A stretch of 64,000 nt of DNA, from assembly GCF_000296505.1 (NCBI RefSeq), contig NZ_JH815208.1, forward strand, positions 492,633 to 556,632, written 5' to 3'. This DNA comes from Schaalia turicensis ACS-279-V-Col4. Its GTDB lineage: Bacteria > Actinomycetota > Actinomycetes > Actinomycetales > Actinomycetaceae. The notes beneath the pieces were generated by a model. That model saw nothing but the letters and a program-made list of their open reading frames with translations, made no database searches and was not told the origin of the DNA. Numbering within the stretch: the first letter of the stretch is position 1; each line of letters opens with the position of its first letter. A program made the position numbers and the translations under genes. Below are positions 1-10,076 of this stretch, piece by piece.

Positions 1-683
1 ATACCGATCAACCAGACAAGCAGAATCGGACCCAAGTCGCGGGCGCGAGGCAATCGCATTCCAAGGAACTGACGTCCACCAATCGCAAGATTGTCACGAT
101 TCGTCACCAAGTAGCCGGCAAAGAACAGTGCCAGCGTGATCTTCACCAGCTCGCCGGGCTGGAACGACATCGAACCGATGCGGATCCAGACTCGTGCCCC
201 GAACGTTTCGACACCGAGCCCTGGAATCATCGGGAGCAGTAGAAGGATCAAGGACAGGACACCGAACGTGTACGTGTAACGACGCAACGAACGATGGTCC
301 TTCAACACGATCAGAATCAACGCAGCGACAGCAATTGCGATGCCCACAAACATTAGCTGACGCATTTCGACGGTCGCCTGACCAAGCGCATCGTAGGACA
401 TATCCAAGCGATAAATCATCGCCAAACCCAGGCCGGTGAGCGCTACTGCAATCGGCAGAATCACGGGGTCAGCGAAGGGGGCCAGGAAATGCATCCCCAC
501 CTCGGCGACAATCGCAATCGCCAGCAAAATACCGGCGTGCATTGCAAGATTGCCGGGCAACTCACCCGTGCGATTAATGCTGGTCAGAACATATCCGCCA
601 ATACCGACTGTCAAAGCAACCAGCAAAAGAATAATTTCAAGACCGCGACGAGGCTTCGCGGGAGCAACGGTCACAAGAGCCAT
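1..683 (-). CDS. rodA: FtsW/RodA-family cell-wall polymerase (3' end beyond window)
   Basis: Partial: the gene begins at 683 and runs off the left edge, leaving about 227 N-terminal residues. The translation begins MALVTVAPAKPRRGLEI and is a string of hydrophobic helices with the SEDS-like segment SFQPGELVKITLALFFAGYL. SEDS proteins are membrane glycosyltransferases that polymerise lipid II during elongation or division. The start overlaps the stop of the phosphatase gene by one base (TGATG), so the two are translationally coupled. The order fhaA-fhaB-pstP-rodA matches the actinobacterial block that usually continues with a penicillin-binding protein and pknA/pknB, which favours RodA over the division paralogue FtsW; sequence alone does not settle that. 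Confidence 0.9.
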   Translation of the reverse strand, partial: MALVTVAPAKPRRGLEIILLLVALTVGIGGYVLTSINRTGELPGNLAMHAGILLAIAIVAEVGMHFLAPFADPVILPIAVALTGLGLAMIYRLDMSYDALGQATVEMRQLMFVGIAIAVAALILIVLKDHRSLRRYTYTFGVLSLILLLLPMIPGLGVETFGARVWIRIGSMSFQPGELVKITLALFFAGYLVTNRDNLAIGGRQFLGMRLPRARDLGPILLVWLIG

Positions 684-2005
684 CAGTGACCACCCGCCGA
701 ACTGTTATTCGTCGAACTTGATTGAGCCCCCGACTGTCTTGAGGACGCGGATTGAGCGCTATCGTCAGACTGAGAGTTATCAGCGTTCAGTGCAGACTTA
801 AAGCTCTTCTTGTTCAGACGCAACTGATCAATGTACTGATCGATCTTCTTGCGCGACGAACGCAGAACAGGATCCTTCAGGCGTTGACGGTCCGCATCGG
901 TCAACTCAGCCAACGAAAGATCCGTGACTTCGACGGCGTGCGAGAACTTCCACGGTCCCAACGACTGCGGAATGCCCTGGTAGATAACGACGTAGCCATC
1001 CTGGCCGATCACGTAATACTGGCTCTGCGTCCACGACCAACCAAGCCATCCGCCAACACCGAGCAGAACAGCGACAACAAGACCCAAAAGCGGGGCGAAC
1101 CAAGCGCGATGCTTCGTCTGATCCTCGCCGTTATCTTCGTCAATCGCCAAACGGCGTTGCTTCCGCAAAGCCGCCGCGCGCCCAGCCGCACCCTCGCCAC
1201 CGCGAGAAGCAGCATGACGATCAATCGCCGCCGCGCCCACAATCTGGGGAGGCCCAACCGGATACGAGCCGGGCTCGACAATGTCAGCAACAACGCACGT
1301 GATGTTGTCAGGACCGCCCGCGCGAAGCGCAAGGCGAATCAACTCTTCAGCGCACTCACCGGGATCATCAATTTCGGCAAGAACAGCACCCAACGTCTCG
1401 GGAGACACAACACCCGACAGGCCATCGGAGCAAAGCAACCAACGATCGCCGACAACCGCTTCGCGGATCGTCTCATCCGGAGTCACATCCGCCTGAGAAT
1501 CGCCCAAAACACGCAAAACAACATTCTTATTCGGATGATGTTCTGCCTCTTCAGGCGTGATTTGACCGGACTCCACCAGATACTGAACGAACGAATGGTC
1601 CGTTGTTACCTGCGTGAGAGCCTCTCCACGCAAAACATAGGCGCGCGAATCGCCGATATGAACCATCGCCAACTTATTGCCCGAACGCATCACAGCAATA
1701 CACGTCGTCCCCAGACCCTCAAGATCCTTGTCTCGACGAGAACGATCCGACAGTTCATCGTGCGCATCCATCAACGCTTCGCGAAGCAACGGCAGCATCT
1801 TGTCCGCAGGATACGAATCCGAATCCAGAGGAACAAGGTGCGCAATCGCAACGCTTGACGCAATATCGCCACCGGCAGGACCACCCATGCCATCGGCTAA
1901 AACAAGCAGGTTCGGACCCGCATAACCAGAATCCTGGTTATTGCTTCGAACCAACCCAACGTCAGAACGGGCCGCGCAACGGAATTCAATCGGGGCAGCT
2001 GCCAT
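683..2005 (-). CDS. pstP: PP2C-type Ser/Thr protein phosphatase PstP
   Basis: 440 aa. Residues 1-240 form a metal-dependent PPM/PP2C domain: SDVGLVRSNNQDS near the start, LADGMGG, HIGDSRAYVLR, LCSDGLSG and GGPDNIT carry the metal-binding aspartates. A basic linker follows, then one membrane helix around residues 305-328 (LLGLVVAVLLGVGGWLGW) and a Ser/Asn-rich outer tail. Known PstP proteins remove phosphate from Ser/Thr kinases such as PknA/PknB and from their FHA substrates. It is coupled to both neighbours by one-base TGATG overlaps (fhaB upstream, rodA downstream). Confidence 0.93.
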   Translation of the reverse strand: MAAAPIEFRCAARSDVGLVRSNNQDSGYAGPNLLVLADGMGGPAGGDIASSVAIAHLVPLDSDSYPADKMLPLLREALMDAHDELSDRSRRDKDLEGLGTTCIAVMRSGNKLAMVHIGDSRAYVLRGEALTQVTTDHSFVQYLVESGQITPEEAEHHPNKNVVLRVLGDSQADVTPDETIREAVVGDRWLLCSDGLSGVVSPETLGAVLAEIDDPGECAEELIRLALRAGGPDNITCVVADIVEPGSYPVGPPQIVGAAAIDRHAASRGGEGAAGRAAALRKQRRLAIDEDNGEDQTKHRAWFAPLLGLVVAVLLGVGGWLGWSWTQSQYYVIGQDGYVVIYQGIPQSLGPWKFSHAVEVTDLSLAELTDADRQRLKDPVLRSSRKKIDQYIDQLRLNKKSFKSALNADNSQSDDSAQSASSRQSGAQSSSTNNSSAGGH

Positions 2006-2499
2006 CAGCTCACCAATTCAAACGTGGTCTGCCCAATACGCACAACATCGCCCGAATGAAGCAGACGAGGCTCGCTAAGACGCTCATCATCAACGAAGGT
2101 GCCATTACGGCTACTCAAATCCTCGATCCACCAGCCTTGCTCAGAAGGCTGAAGGCGAGCATGACGCCCCGACGCGTACTCATCCTCAAGCACAAGCGTC
2201 GACGCGGGCGAACGCCCAATCACAATCGGTGTCGTTCCCAACGGAAGAACAGTTCCCACAAGCGGGCCACCCGTCAGCAACACGTTCCGTGGCACATCGG
2301 GCTCTAAGTTCCGAGCCTGGTGGCGGTTTCGTCGATTCTCTTTACGACGCTGATCAGCGGCCTTTCTGCCCTTACCACGCGGGGTAACAACCGTGCCAAA
2401 CACGTCGCGACGCAACGTATTCACGGCACCCAACACGAGCAACCACAGCAGGACCAGGTACCCGATCCTAAAAACCGTAAACGCGAGATCCGAGGTCAT
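2005..2499 (-). CDS. fhaB: FHA-domain membrane protein FhaB (FipA-like)
   Basis: 164 aa. An N-terminal membrane helix (about residues 8-26, FRIGYLVLLWLLVLGAV) and a basic linker lead to one FHA domain at about 85-160, with the phosphothreonine-binding motifs VIGRSP, SGRHARL and SSRNGTFVDD. Proteins of this type tether Ser/Thr-kinase signalling to the division machinery. The start overlaps the fhaA stop by four bases (ATGA) and the stop overlaps the pstP start by one. Confidence 0.9.
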   Translation of the reverse strand: MTSDLAFTVFRIGYLVLLWLLVLGAVNTLRRDVFGTVVTPRGKGRKAADQRRKENRRNRHQARNLEPDVPRNVLLTGGPLVGTVLPLGTTPIVIGRSPASTLVLEDEYASGRHARLQPSEQGWWIEDLSSRNGTFVDDERLSEPRLLHSGDVVRIGQTTFELVS

Positions 2500-3200
2500 T
2501 CATCACCCCCCGTTTCCGGGTGAGTCCAAAAGTCGATGACAGTACGACCAATCGTCAGCTGGTTACCATCCAGCAGGGTCGCAGCATCAATCTTGTGGCC
2601 CTCAACAAACGTGCCATTCGTGGAACCAAGATCAGTAGCAATCACACCGGTCGGCGTGATCCGCAGTTCAAGGTGACGGCGCGAAACGCCGGTGTCGGCG
2701 ACGATAATATCGGCTTCGGTACCGCGACCAATCACCGTCACGGGCTCCGTCAGTAGCCAACGCTCGCCATTCACCTCAATGATCGGGTGCTCAGGCGAAG
2801 GAGACGAGGCAGTCGCTGGCGCGACACTCCCACGCTTATTCGAAGCCTCGACGCGCAACTTGCCCGCCTGCTCCTTGTCATCCTCGCGGAACTCAACGCT
2901 TACCGGGCCAAGCAGGGCGTACCCGTTGTCTGCAGCATGCTCGGTCGCCTGCGCTGCGAATTCGTCCGCAAGAACATTCAAGTCAGCTTCCAACGAATCC
3001 AAATCAGCCGGCGTAGCAAACACCGTGAAATGATTCGCCGCGATCGTGCGCTCCGTTGACAGCTCCTGCGCCGAATCGTCCATCGCGCGACGAATTGCCG
3101 AGTTCACATCAACCGCTTTAATGCCGGAACGAAAAACCTTCGAAAAGGCATCGTTGACACCACGCTCAACTGCGTTCTCAAAGCGATCAAAGATGCTCAT
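2496..3200 (-). CDS. fhaA: FHA-domain protein FhaA (DUF3662 plus FHA)
   Basis: 234 aa from the ATG at 3200, chosen because MSIFDRFENAVERGVNDAF is the conserved DUF3662 N-terminus and AGGAG lies just upstream; a 36-residue in-frame extension looks non-coding. Residues 1-120 are DUF3662. A Ser/Pro/Ala linker around 130 is followed by a C-terminal FHA domain (VIGRGTEAD, SRRHLEL, GSTNGTFVEG). FhaA homologues bind phosphorylated partners such as the MviN pseudokinase domain and tune peptidoglycan synthesis. The linker codons contain a copy of the GACGAGGC motif (2813-2820). First gene of the operon within view. Confidence 0.9.
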   Translation of the reverse strand: MSIFDRFENAVERGVNDAFSKVFRSGIKAVDVNSAIRRAMDDSAQELSTERTIAANHFTVFATPADLDSLEADLNVLADEFAAQATEHAADNGYALLGPVSVEFREDDKEQAGKLRVEASNKRGSVAPATASSPSPEHPIIEVNGERWLLTEPVTVIGRGTEADIIVADTGVSRRHLELRITPTGVIATDLGSTNGTFVEGHKIDAATLLDGNQLTIGRTVIDFWTHPETGGDE

Positions 3201-3404
3201 GCTCGGTACTCCTAGGGACAGGCGGTATTGGACGCTTTTCTGGCGGTTGATCGCCGAAATATCGACTCTCTTCCAACGGAAAAACGCTTCGCGTGAGCGT
3301 AAATGCACACACGTAACAAAGACAGTTTAACCGTCAACGCGAAAGCGAGGGTTTTTTGCGGACGCTTCTCCGCGATTTCTAGGATAAATCCAGGGGTGAA
3401 ACGA

Positions 3405-3441
3405 AAGGGCCCCGACAACCGTGCTGGTTGCCAGGGCCCTT
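3405..3441 (-). terminator. Rho-independent terminator of nrdF
   Basis: Arms AAGGGCCC (3405-3412) and GGGCCCTT (3434-3441) pair perfectly, with further internal pairing of ACAACC and GGTTG. Read on the minus strand the hairpin lies 25 bases after the nrdF stop and is followed by TTTCGTTTC. Confidence 0.75.
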
Positions 3442-3465
3442 GTCAGTTGTCTTGAAGGAGGGGCC

Positions 3466-4617
<1,152 letters not shown>

Positions 4618-4647
4618 TTATCGCAGGCGGAGCCAGGGAGTCGGTGC

Positions 4648-6006
4648 TCAGTCGCGTACCAACTCGAAAAGGTGGTCGATAACGTTCGTTCCGGACGCGC
4701 GCAGGCCGTCGTGCTGGTACTCGTTCGTGATCCACGTGCGTGCGCCACGGATTGTCGTCGCGGTATCGAGGGACAGTTCACGAGGCACAAACATGTCGTC
4801 GTAGTAGACGGCTGCTGCGACCGGGACGGTGTTGTGAGTCAGAACCTCGGGAATGTAGACGGCCGGCCAATCCGTGCGTGTCGCCAGAATGTCGCAGGCT
4901 TTGGCGAACGGGCGGAGGAACGGATCCTCGTCGAAGAAACGGCGCATCATGTGCTCGCCGGTCAGGTAGTAGGGCTCAGATTCGTCGAGTGGATCGGCAT
5001 CCTTAGCGAAACCGGGGATTTCTTCGGCTAGACGGTCGGCGGACCAGTTCGTTGTCGTGCCCGCCAGGTCGGGGGTCGCACCCGCATAAATTGTTTCGTG
5101 CAGGACCGCGTACATGGGTGTACCTGCAATTTCCGCCGCGATGCCTTCGAGGAACTGGTGTGACAGGCGACGCTGCCCACGCACCGTCGTCCACGGGCCT
5201 TCGAGCAGGTAGTGCAACATGTCTGTGCGCGTTGTTGTTCCCAGGCCCATGCCGATCATGCGGAATCGTGCGGGGCTGAGGCGTTCTCCTGTTGGCAGTA
5301 GTTCTTCGGTGTCGCGCAGGTGAGCGGCGATTTCGCGGATCGTGCGCTCGTCGGATGCGTAGCGCGAGAAGTAGGTCTGGTTACGCTTCGCCGTGGCGGC
5401 GTATGTTCGGCGATAGATTTCGTCAACGTGTGTAAGGCCCGGCAAACCACCCGTAAGTAGTGACTTTTTGAGGCCCTCTGGGGCGAGCGACAGATAAGCG
5501 GTCGTGATGAATCCGCCGAAGCTCTGGCCCAGAGTCGACCACTGTGCGTCGCCAGCCAGCTCACGGCGAACATACTCGGCATCCCAGACAATCTGATCCT
5601 GGCGGAAAAGCATCAGGTAATCAGCCAACGCCTGGTCGTTGATGGACCCATCCGGGTTATCAAAGCGACCAGACTCCACCAAACTGCGCGCATCAAGGCG
5701 CCCCGACTGGCCCGTACCTCGTTGATCTAACAAAACCAAGCGGTGGTCGTCGAGCAGACGCCCAAGCCAGCCATCGCGGAAGTCACCCGAACGAGGCGCG
5801 CCAAAACCGGGACCCCCCTGCAAATACACCAAGTAGGGGAGGTTTTCGCCACCGGGGCGGATCACCTCGCGCGCGAAAATCTCGATCGTTTCCAGCGTCT
5901 GCGGAGTCGACGCGGGTGCGTTCAGCGTCTTCCGGTGATCCAACGGGACGACGAAACGGTGTTCATTGACGGTGCAAGAGTGCTGAATATACGAGTTCAC
6001 GAGCAT
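4648..6006 (-). CDS. Proline iminopeptidase-like alpha/beta hydrolase (peptidase S33)
   Basis: 452 aa, using the ATG at 6006; 15 upstream in-frame codons do not look conserved. Alpha/beta-hydrolase features run in order: oxyanion segment LQGGPGFGAPR, LLDQRGTGQSGR, nucleophile elbow GQSFGGF (Ser about 162), and near the C-terminus a WITNEYQHDGLR stretch that probably holds the catalytic His. The S33 prolyl-aminopeptidase family removes N-terminal proline or other residues from peptides in the cytosol. No signal peptide is seen. It fits the window's peptide-use theme (oligopeptidase and Opp importer). The exact substrate is inferred from the family. Confidence 0.85.
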   Translation of the reverse strand: MLVNSYIQHSCTVNEHRFVVPLDHRKTLNAPASTPQTLETIEIFAREVIRPGGENLPYLVYLQGGPGFGAPRSGDFRDGWLGRLLDDHRLVLLDQRGTGQSGRLDARSLVESGRFDNPDGSINDQALADYLMLFRQDQIVWDAEYVRRELAGDAQWSTLGQSFGGFITTAYLSLAPEGLKKSLLTGGLPGLTHVDEIYRRTYAATAKRNQTYFSRYASDERTIREIAAHLRDTEELLPTGERLSPARFRMIGMGLGTTTRTDMLHYLLEGPWTTVRGQRRLSHQFLEGIAAEIAGTPMYAVLHETIYAGATPDLAGTTTNWSADRLAEEIPGFAKDADPLDESEPYYLTGEHMMRRFFDEDPFLRPFAKACDILATRTDWPAVYIPEVLTHNTVPVAAAVYYDDMFVPRELSLDTATTIRGARTWITNEYQHDGLRASGTNVIDHLFELVRD

Positions 6007-6188
6007 GAACCCACTGTATCGCGGTGGGCAATCCAATTCGCATACCCGCAACGATGTCAGTGCACCGAGAGCAAGCTGGCTCTTTACGGGGGTGCGTTTG
6101 CAGGCTGGACATCACTCAGCAATTCTTGCGCGTGGGTTTCTACTGCTCGTTCGAGGGTCGCACTGTGGACGTCAGTGTGGCCTGCCTC

Positions 6189-7133
6189 TTAACCTTTCAG
6201 GGTTGTCTGATGATGAACCAGGCTCAGCCCACGCGGATTCTCACTTGGCTCCCAGATCGACAGTTCAACGCTGGCACCGGTCTCCCATCGCATCTCGTAG
6301 TGAACAAGCCAAGCGCTCCCCGCGGGAGTCACCGTCATACGACTGATCTTCGCATCAAGGGGGACAGGACCCTCCAAGGTCGTGGTCACGTTCCCGTTCG
6401 GCCAAACACGCGTGCAGTTCGGGGATGCAATCTGCTTTAAAACCGTTGATTCTCCTGCAAGCCAGGCGGTGAGGAACACCTTTTCATTCTCAATCAGACG
6501 CGACCTGTTATCCGATCCGGAACCATCACGCATCTCCATGAAAGAAGAGTCAGAAGAAGAAACCGGTTGCGAGGCGAATGCGCTCACTGCATCCTCGGCG
6601 GAATCACCCGTCTCGTTGGACTGCGAAGCAGGAGTTTCTATCCCGGTATCAGCAAAACCGGGGCCAGGCGTCGGAATGCGACCTGCTTGGTACTCTTCGG
6701 CGCATCCGCGCGCGAAGTCGTCGGCGAGCTCGTTCAGGGTGTGTCCAGCGTGCCCTTTCACCCATTCAAAGGTCACCTTCCGCCCAGCGATGACGCGGTC
6801 AATTTCTTGAATCAGTTCAAGGTTCTTGATCGGCTTCTTATCGGCTTTCACCCAACCGCGCTTCTTCCACCCGTGCATCCACTGAGAGATCACGTTGATC
6901 GCGTACTGCGAATCGGCCAAGATATGGAGCTCACAGTCAGCAAACCCAGCAGCTTCCGTGGCCTTCAATAGCTCAAGAACAGCGGTGAGTTCACCCAGAT
7001 TGTTCGTCCCCGATTCCCAGCCACCGGCATCCCAGCAAGTGGCGTCAACGACCCACGCCCAGCCGGCGGGCCCAGGATTCCCAAGTGAAGAACCGTCAAC
7101 GGCAGCAACGATACGGTTACCTGCAGGCGTCAT
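6189..7133 (-). CDS. rnhA: RNase HI fused to a C-terminal NTF2/DUF4440-like domain
   Basis: 314 aa, about twice the length of a bare RNase HI. Residues 1-150 are a complete RNase H: catalytic D13 (AAVDGSSLGNPGP), E48 (NNLGELTAVLEL), D74 (LADSQYAIN), H128 (VKGHAGH) and D138 (ELADDFARG). A low-complexity Ser/Glu/Thr linker (about 155-205) leads to a C-terminal alpha/beta domain (about 210-314, ENEKVFLTAWLAGE to the end) whose pattern resembles SnoaL/DUF4440 proteins. RNase HI degrades RNA in RNA-DNA hybrids. The start overlaps the ptrB stop by four bases. The tail's function is unknown. Confidence 0.88.
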   Translation of the reverse strand: MTPAGNRIVAAVDGSSLGNPGPAGWAWVVDATCWDAGGWESGTNNLGELTAVLELLKATEAAGFADCELHILADSQYAINVISQWMHGWKKRGWVKADKKPIKNLELIQEIDRVIAGRKVTFEWVKGHAGHTLNELADDFARGCAEEYQAGRIPTPGPGFADTGIETPASQSNETGDSAEDAVSAFASQPVSSSDSSFMEMRDGSGSDNRSRLIENEKVFLTAWLAGESTVLKQIASPNCTRVWPNGNVTTTLEGPVPLDAKISRMTVTPAGSAWLVHYEMRWETGASVELSIWEPSENPRGLSLVHHQTTLKG

Positions 7134-9508
7134 CGCTGATCACCAGCCTTGTCCATTGCTTCGGATGCTTCAGACGTACCTAGTTCCGATGCTGCGGGCT
7201 CGCGAACTCCGACCTGCCCGAGCGCGAAAGCGAACTCTTCGGCGCGAGCCTTCCAGCGCCCTTCACGGCCAGACGGCCCAGCATGACCTGCAACCATCTG
7301 AGTACGCAGAACAATCGGACGCGAGGCGGCAAGGTCAGCATCTGCGTTCTGCCCTGACGCTTCTCGTAGGCGTTGGACCCACTTGGTCGGCTCAACAAAT
7401 TCAACGCGTGTGTCATTCACTGACGTTGTTGCCATAACTGCTGGCAGAGTGACGTTTTCTGGCACGTTCTCGTACGGCGTGTAGCCCTTCATAATCCGGA
7501 AGATCTCCGGGCTTTCAATGGGGTTACCCCACTCTTCCCATTCACCGACCGTCAAAGGAAGACTCGGATCCAAGATTGTCGTCAGAGCGTCGACGAAAGG
7601 AACACCAGCGATCACCGTTCGGTACAGGTCGGGAGCCATATTCAACACGGCACCCATCAACAGACCACCGGCACTTCGTCCCTCAGCAATGAGGCGTCCG
7701 GGAGCAACCCACCCTGATTCGACCATCCAACGCCCAACGTCAATGAAGTCGGTGAAAGTATTCACCTTCACGGCTTCCTTCCCATCGTCGTACCACGCGC
7801 GCCCCAGTTCGCCACCACCGCGGATATGCGCGATCGCAAACACCACACCGCGCTCAAAGATTGGCAGGCGGAGCGTCTCAAACTCGGGGTCATAGGAGAC
7901 CTCGTACGACCCATATCCCAATTCCCACCCGGGATGTGTGCCGTCAGGTCGCACATCAACCCCGTGAATCAACGTAACCGGGATCTGAGTCTTCCCATCG
8001 CGAGCCGTTACCCACACACGCTCTTCCACCATCGTGGACGGATCCCAGCCGGGAGCCTCCGCGACCTTCAGTAATGTCGTTCCACCGCTGAACGGATCAA
8101 CTTGGATCGTTGTTTCCGGTTGAATCTGCGACTGAACGCGCACGCGGAAGAAATGGTCATCAAAGCGCGGCCCATCGACGGAATCGATCGTGCGCACCGG
8201 AGCCTCGGCGTCGACGAAGTGTCCGCAGCCCCAGAGTTCGCCCAGTTCGTCGCCCGAAAGGGGACGAGGCCGGGCATCTCCACTGACGTCAAGAGCCGTG
8301 TTTCGTACCCGGTACTCCACTTGTGTCAGAGCATTCGAACGCATAGAAAGCACGCAGAACGATGCCCTAGCTTCCACTTCGAGCAGGCGTTCGCCTGTGC
8401 CCGCTTCGCGCACAGTGACCCACGCAGATGGGGGAGCAAAAGGCGCGGTTTCGTCAATCTCAATCGCTGATCCAGTTGCGCGATCGCCAAGAGAGCTACG
8501 TGAATAGTCAGCATCAACGGGAGTTGCCAGCGAAATAAGATCCGACGGATAAGTGGCAACGGCAAGCGTGCCCTCTTGTGACAGAGCAGTGTGCACCAGA
8601 AGCAGGTGATCGCCAGCAGAATCCACCGTCACCATCACACGCTTTGTCAGACCAGTTACTGGAAGTGGGCGCGTTGACGGACGATCCGGCAACCACACCC
8701 ATGCCTGACCAGCGGTCGACGACATTGAATGAATGAGAACATGGAACGGGTCCCCACCATCGGAAATCCCCACTTCAAAACGCTCGTCAGGATCAACCAG
8801 AAGCAAACGATCCTGATCACGACCGGTGCCAAGCTGGTGCCACCAAACTTCGCACGCGCGCCACGCATCATCCACACCGATGTAAATAAACGAAGCGGAA
8901 TCCGCCGCCCAGGCCAGCCCATAACCAGCGTCAACCACGGCTTCATCAACGATTTCGCCAGTATCGGCAACCTGAACAACCCACGTGAAGCGCTCATCCC
9001 CAGCAGTGTCCCGCGCCCACGCGATTAAGCGACCATCGGGGCTTGGCTGAATATCGGCGACCTTAAAGAACTCCTGTCCCTTTGCCAGAGCATTCTCGTC
9101 CAGAATCAGCGTCTCGCCAGGAAGAACATCATCAACACTGGGCTGAGGCGGAAGAGCAGACGCATCAACAATGCCCTTGCGATCGGCCGGCACACGATGA
9201 TGCGTCGCATACGAATCGCCCTTATGCCACTTGCGGAAATACCAATAATCACCGTCCAAAACGGGAACCGAGACATCATCCAGAGCCGTATGCCCCTTCA
9301 CCTCGGCTGTAATCGCTGCAGCCAATGACTCAGTTGGCTTACACACTTGATCCGCCCAGTGATTCTCTGCATCCAGGTGCGCGACCACATCAGCATTCGA
9401 CTCATCGCGCAACCAATCCCAGCCATCATCAAAATGATCGCCGTGAATATCGCGGATGCGGTAGCCAAATCGACGTTCGGCCACAGGTGGAAGGGTGAAT
9501 GTGCTCAT
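7130..9508 (-). CDS. ptrB: Oligopeptidase B-like serine peptidase (S9A family)
   Basis: 792 aa with an N-terminal beta-propeller (about 70-430) and a C-terminal peptidase domain. The catalytic triad is visible: S612 in EGRSAGGLLMG, D699 in SVNDTRVEF and H742 in VAGHAGPSGREG. RGGGELGRAWYDDGKE is the typical S9A segment before the active site. The usual protease II activity is cleavage of short peptides after basic residues in the cytosol. The C-terminus has about 25 extra low-complexity residues overlapping rnhA by four bases. Start MSTFTLPPVAERRFGYR; the promoter must lie in the 56 bases shared with the small divergent gene at 9565. Confidence 0.9.
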   Translation of the reverse strand: MSTFTLPPVAERRFGYRIRDIHGDHFDDGWDWLRDESNADVVAHLDAENHWADQVCKPTESLAAAITAEVKGHTALDDVSVPVLDGDYWYFRKWHKGDSYATHHRVPADRKGIVDASALPPQPSVDDVLPGETLILDENALAKGQEFFKVADIQPSPDGRLIAWARDTAGDERFTWVVQVADTGEIVDEAVVDAGYGLAWAADSASFIYIGVDDAWRACEVWWHQLGTGRDQDRLLLVDPDERFEVGISDGGDPFHVLIHSMSSTAGQAWVWLPDRPSTRPLPVTGLTKRVMVTVDSAGDHLLLVHTALSQEGTLAVATYPSDLISLATPVDADYSRSSLGDRATGSAIEIDETAPFAPPSAWVTVREAGTGERLLEVEARASFCVLSMRSNALTQVEYRVRNTALDVSGDARPRPLSGDELGELWGCGHFVDAEAPVRTIDSVDGPRFDDHFFRVRVQSQIQPETTIQVDPFSGGTTLLKVAEAPGWDPSTMVEERVWVTARDGKTQIPVTLIHGVDVRPDGTHPGWELGYGSYEVSYDPEFETLRLPIFERGVVFAIAHIRGGGELGRAWYDDGKEAVKVNTFTDFIDVGRWMVESGWVAPGRLIAEGRSAGGLLMGAVLNMAPDLYRTVIAGVPFVDALTTILDPSLPLTVGEWEEWGNPIESPEIFRIMKGYTPYENVPENVTLPAVMATTSVNDTRVEFVEPTKWVQRLREASGQNADADLAASRPIVLRTQMVAGHAGPSGREGRWKARAEEFAFALGQVGVREPAASELGTSEASEAMDKAGDQR

Positions 9509-9564
9509 GCACAGACTTTAACCCGCACCATGCACAATTGTTTTACATGGCCCCGTACGGGTAA

Positions 9565-9759
9565 ATGAGCCTGCGCCTCAGCATCGACACCTTCACCGTC
9601 AATCCGGCAACCGCACGCGTCGGCGCGTTTAATGCTTCCCGTGGTCAAATGCGCTGGTTCGGCAAAGAAGACATGATGACCTTGGCCGACCTGCCAGCCA
9701 ATGAGCGTTTGAACTCCCTGTTCACCGTTCTTACGGCATCGGTGCGCGCTCGAAAGTAG
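9565..9759 (+). CDS. Small protein of unknown function (64 aa)
   Basis: I do not recognise this protein (begins MSLRLSIDTFTVNPATAR). It looks coding because codon third positions are strongly G/C, as in neighbouring genes, and the composition is globular, while overlapping minus-strand frames look random. There is no convincing ribosome-binding site, and a five-codon mini-frame (ATG at 9547, stop at 9562-9564) ends immediately before its ATG. It is divergent from ptrB. It could be a genuine small gene or the surviving 3' end of a decayed one. Confidence 0.5.
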   Translation: MSLRLSIDTFTVNPATARVGAFNASRGQMRWFGKEDMMTLADLPANERLNSLFTVLTASVRARK

Positions 9760-9815
9760 GGGAGTGGTTGGGCTTTCACTGGCTGGTTTTTGAGAGACTG
9801 ACCGGTTTGTGTGCA

Positions 9816-9974
9816 CGGGCTGCACCTGACGCGACGGTTTAGTGTCTGAGGGCGTGGTTGTGTCGCGTGGGGTGTAGGTGGTGCGGTGAGGAGGCGGGTT
9901 TTGTGCCCCGAACTGCATCTGACGCGACACTTTTGCCCTGAAAACCCCAGATCCGTCGCGCTAGGTGCAGTTCG
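9816..9974. repeat. Three copies of a 20-bp GC-rich repeat, two as an inverted pair
   Basis: The unit is close to CGAACTGCAYCTGACGCGAC. Copy 1 (partial, direct) is GGCTGCACCTGACGCGAC at about 9818-9835, copy 2 (direct) is at 9909-9928, and copy 3 is inverted at 9955-9974. Copies 2 and 3 face each other across 26 bases and could form a cruciform or hairpin. The stretch 9760-10026 shows no convincing gene on either strand. It may be a REP-like intergenic repeat or a terminator between the small gene and the ABC exporter genes. Confidence 0.6.
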
Positions 9975-10026
9975 TGTAGTCCCACGCAACACGCGAAAAA
10001 CCGACGAGGTTCGGGCTTGAACGAAA

Positions 10027-10058
10027 CTCGGGGTGCATCCGAATGGATGCACCCCGAG
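10027..10058 (-). terminator. Terminator hairpin after the ABC exporter permease
   Basis: A perfect 14-bp stem (left arm 10027-10040, right arm 10045-10058) with a GAAT loop begins 19 bases after the permease stop on the minus strand. The tail is TTTCGTTC, a modest T-run. Confidence 0.7.
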
Positions 10059-10076
10059 CCCCGACACGGAGCCGTG

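Noticed and set aside
752..1858. Long plus-strand frame of 368 codons opposite pstP
   Set aside because: It is basic, Arg/Asn/Gln-rich and lacks a recognisable domain, and it lies wholly antisense to a convincing PP2C gene.
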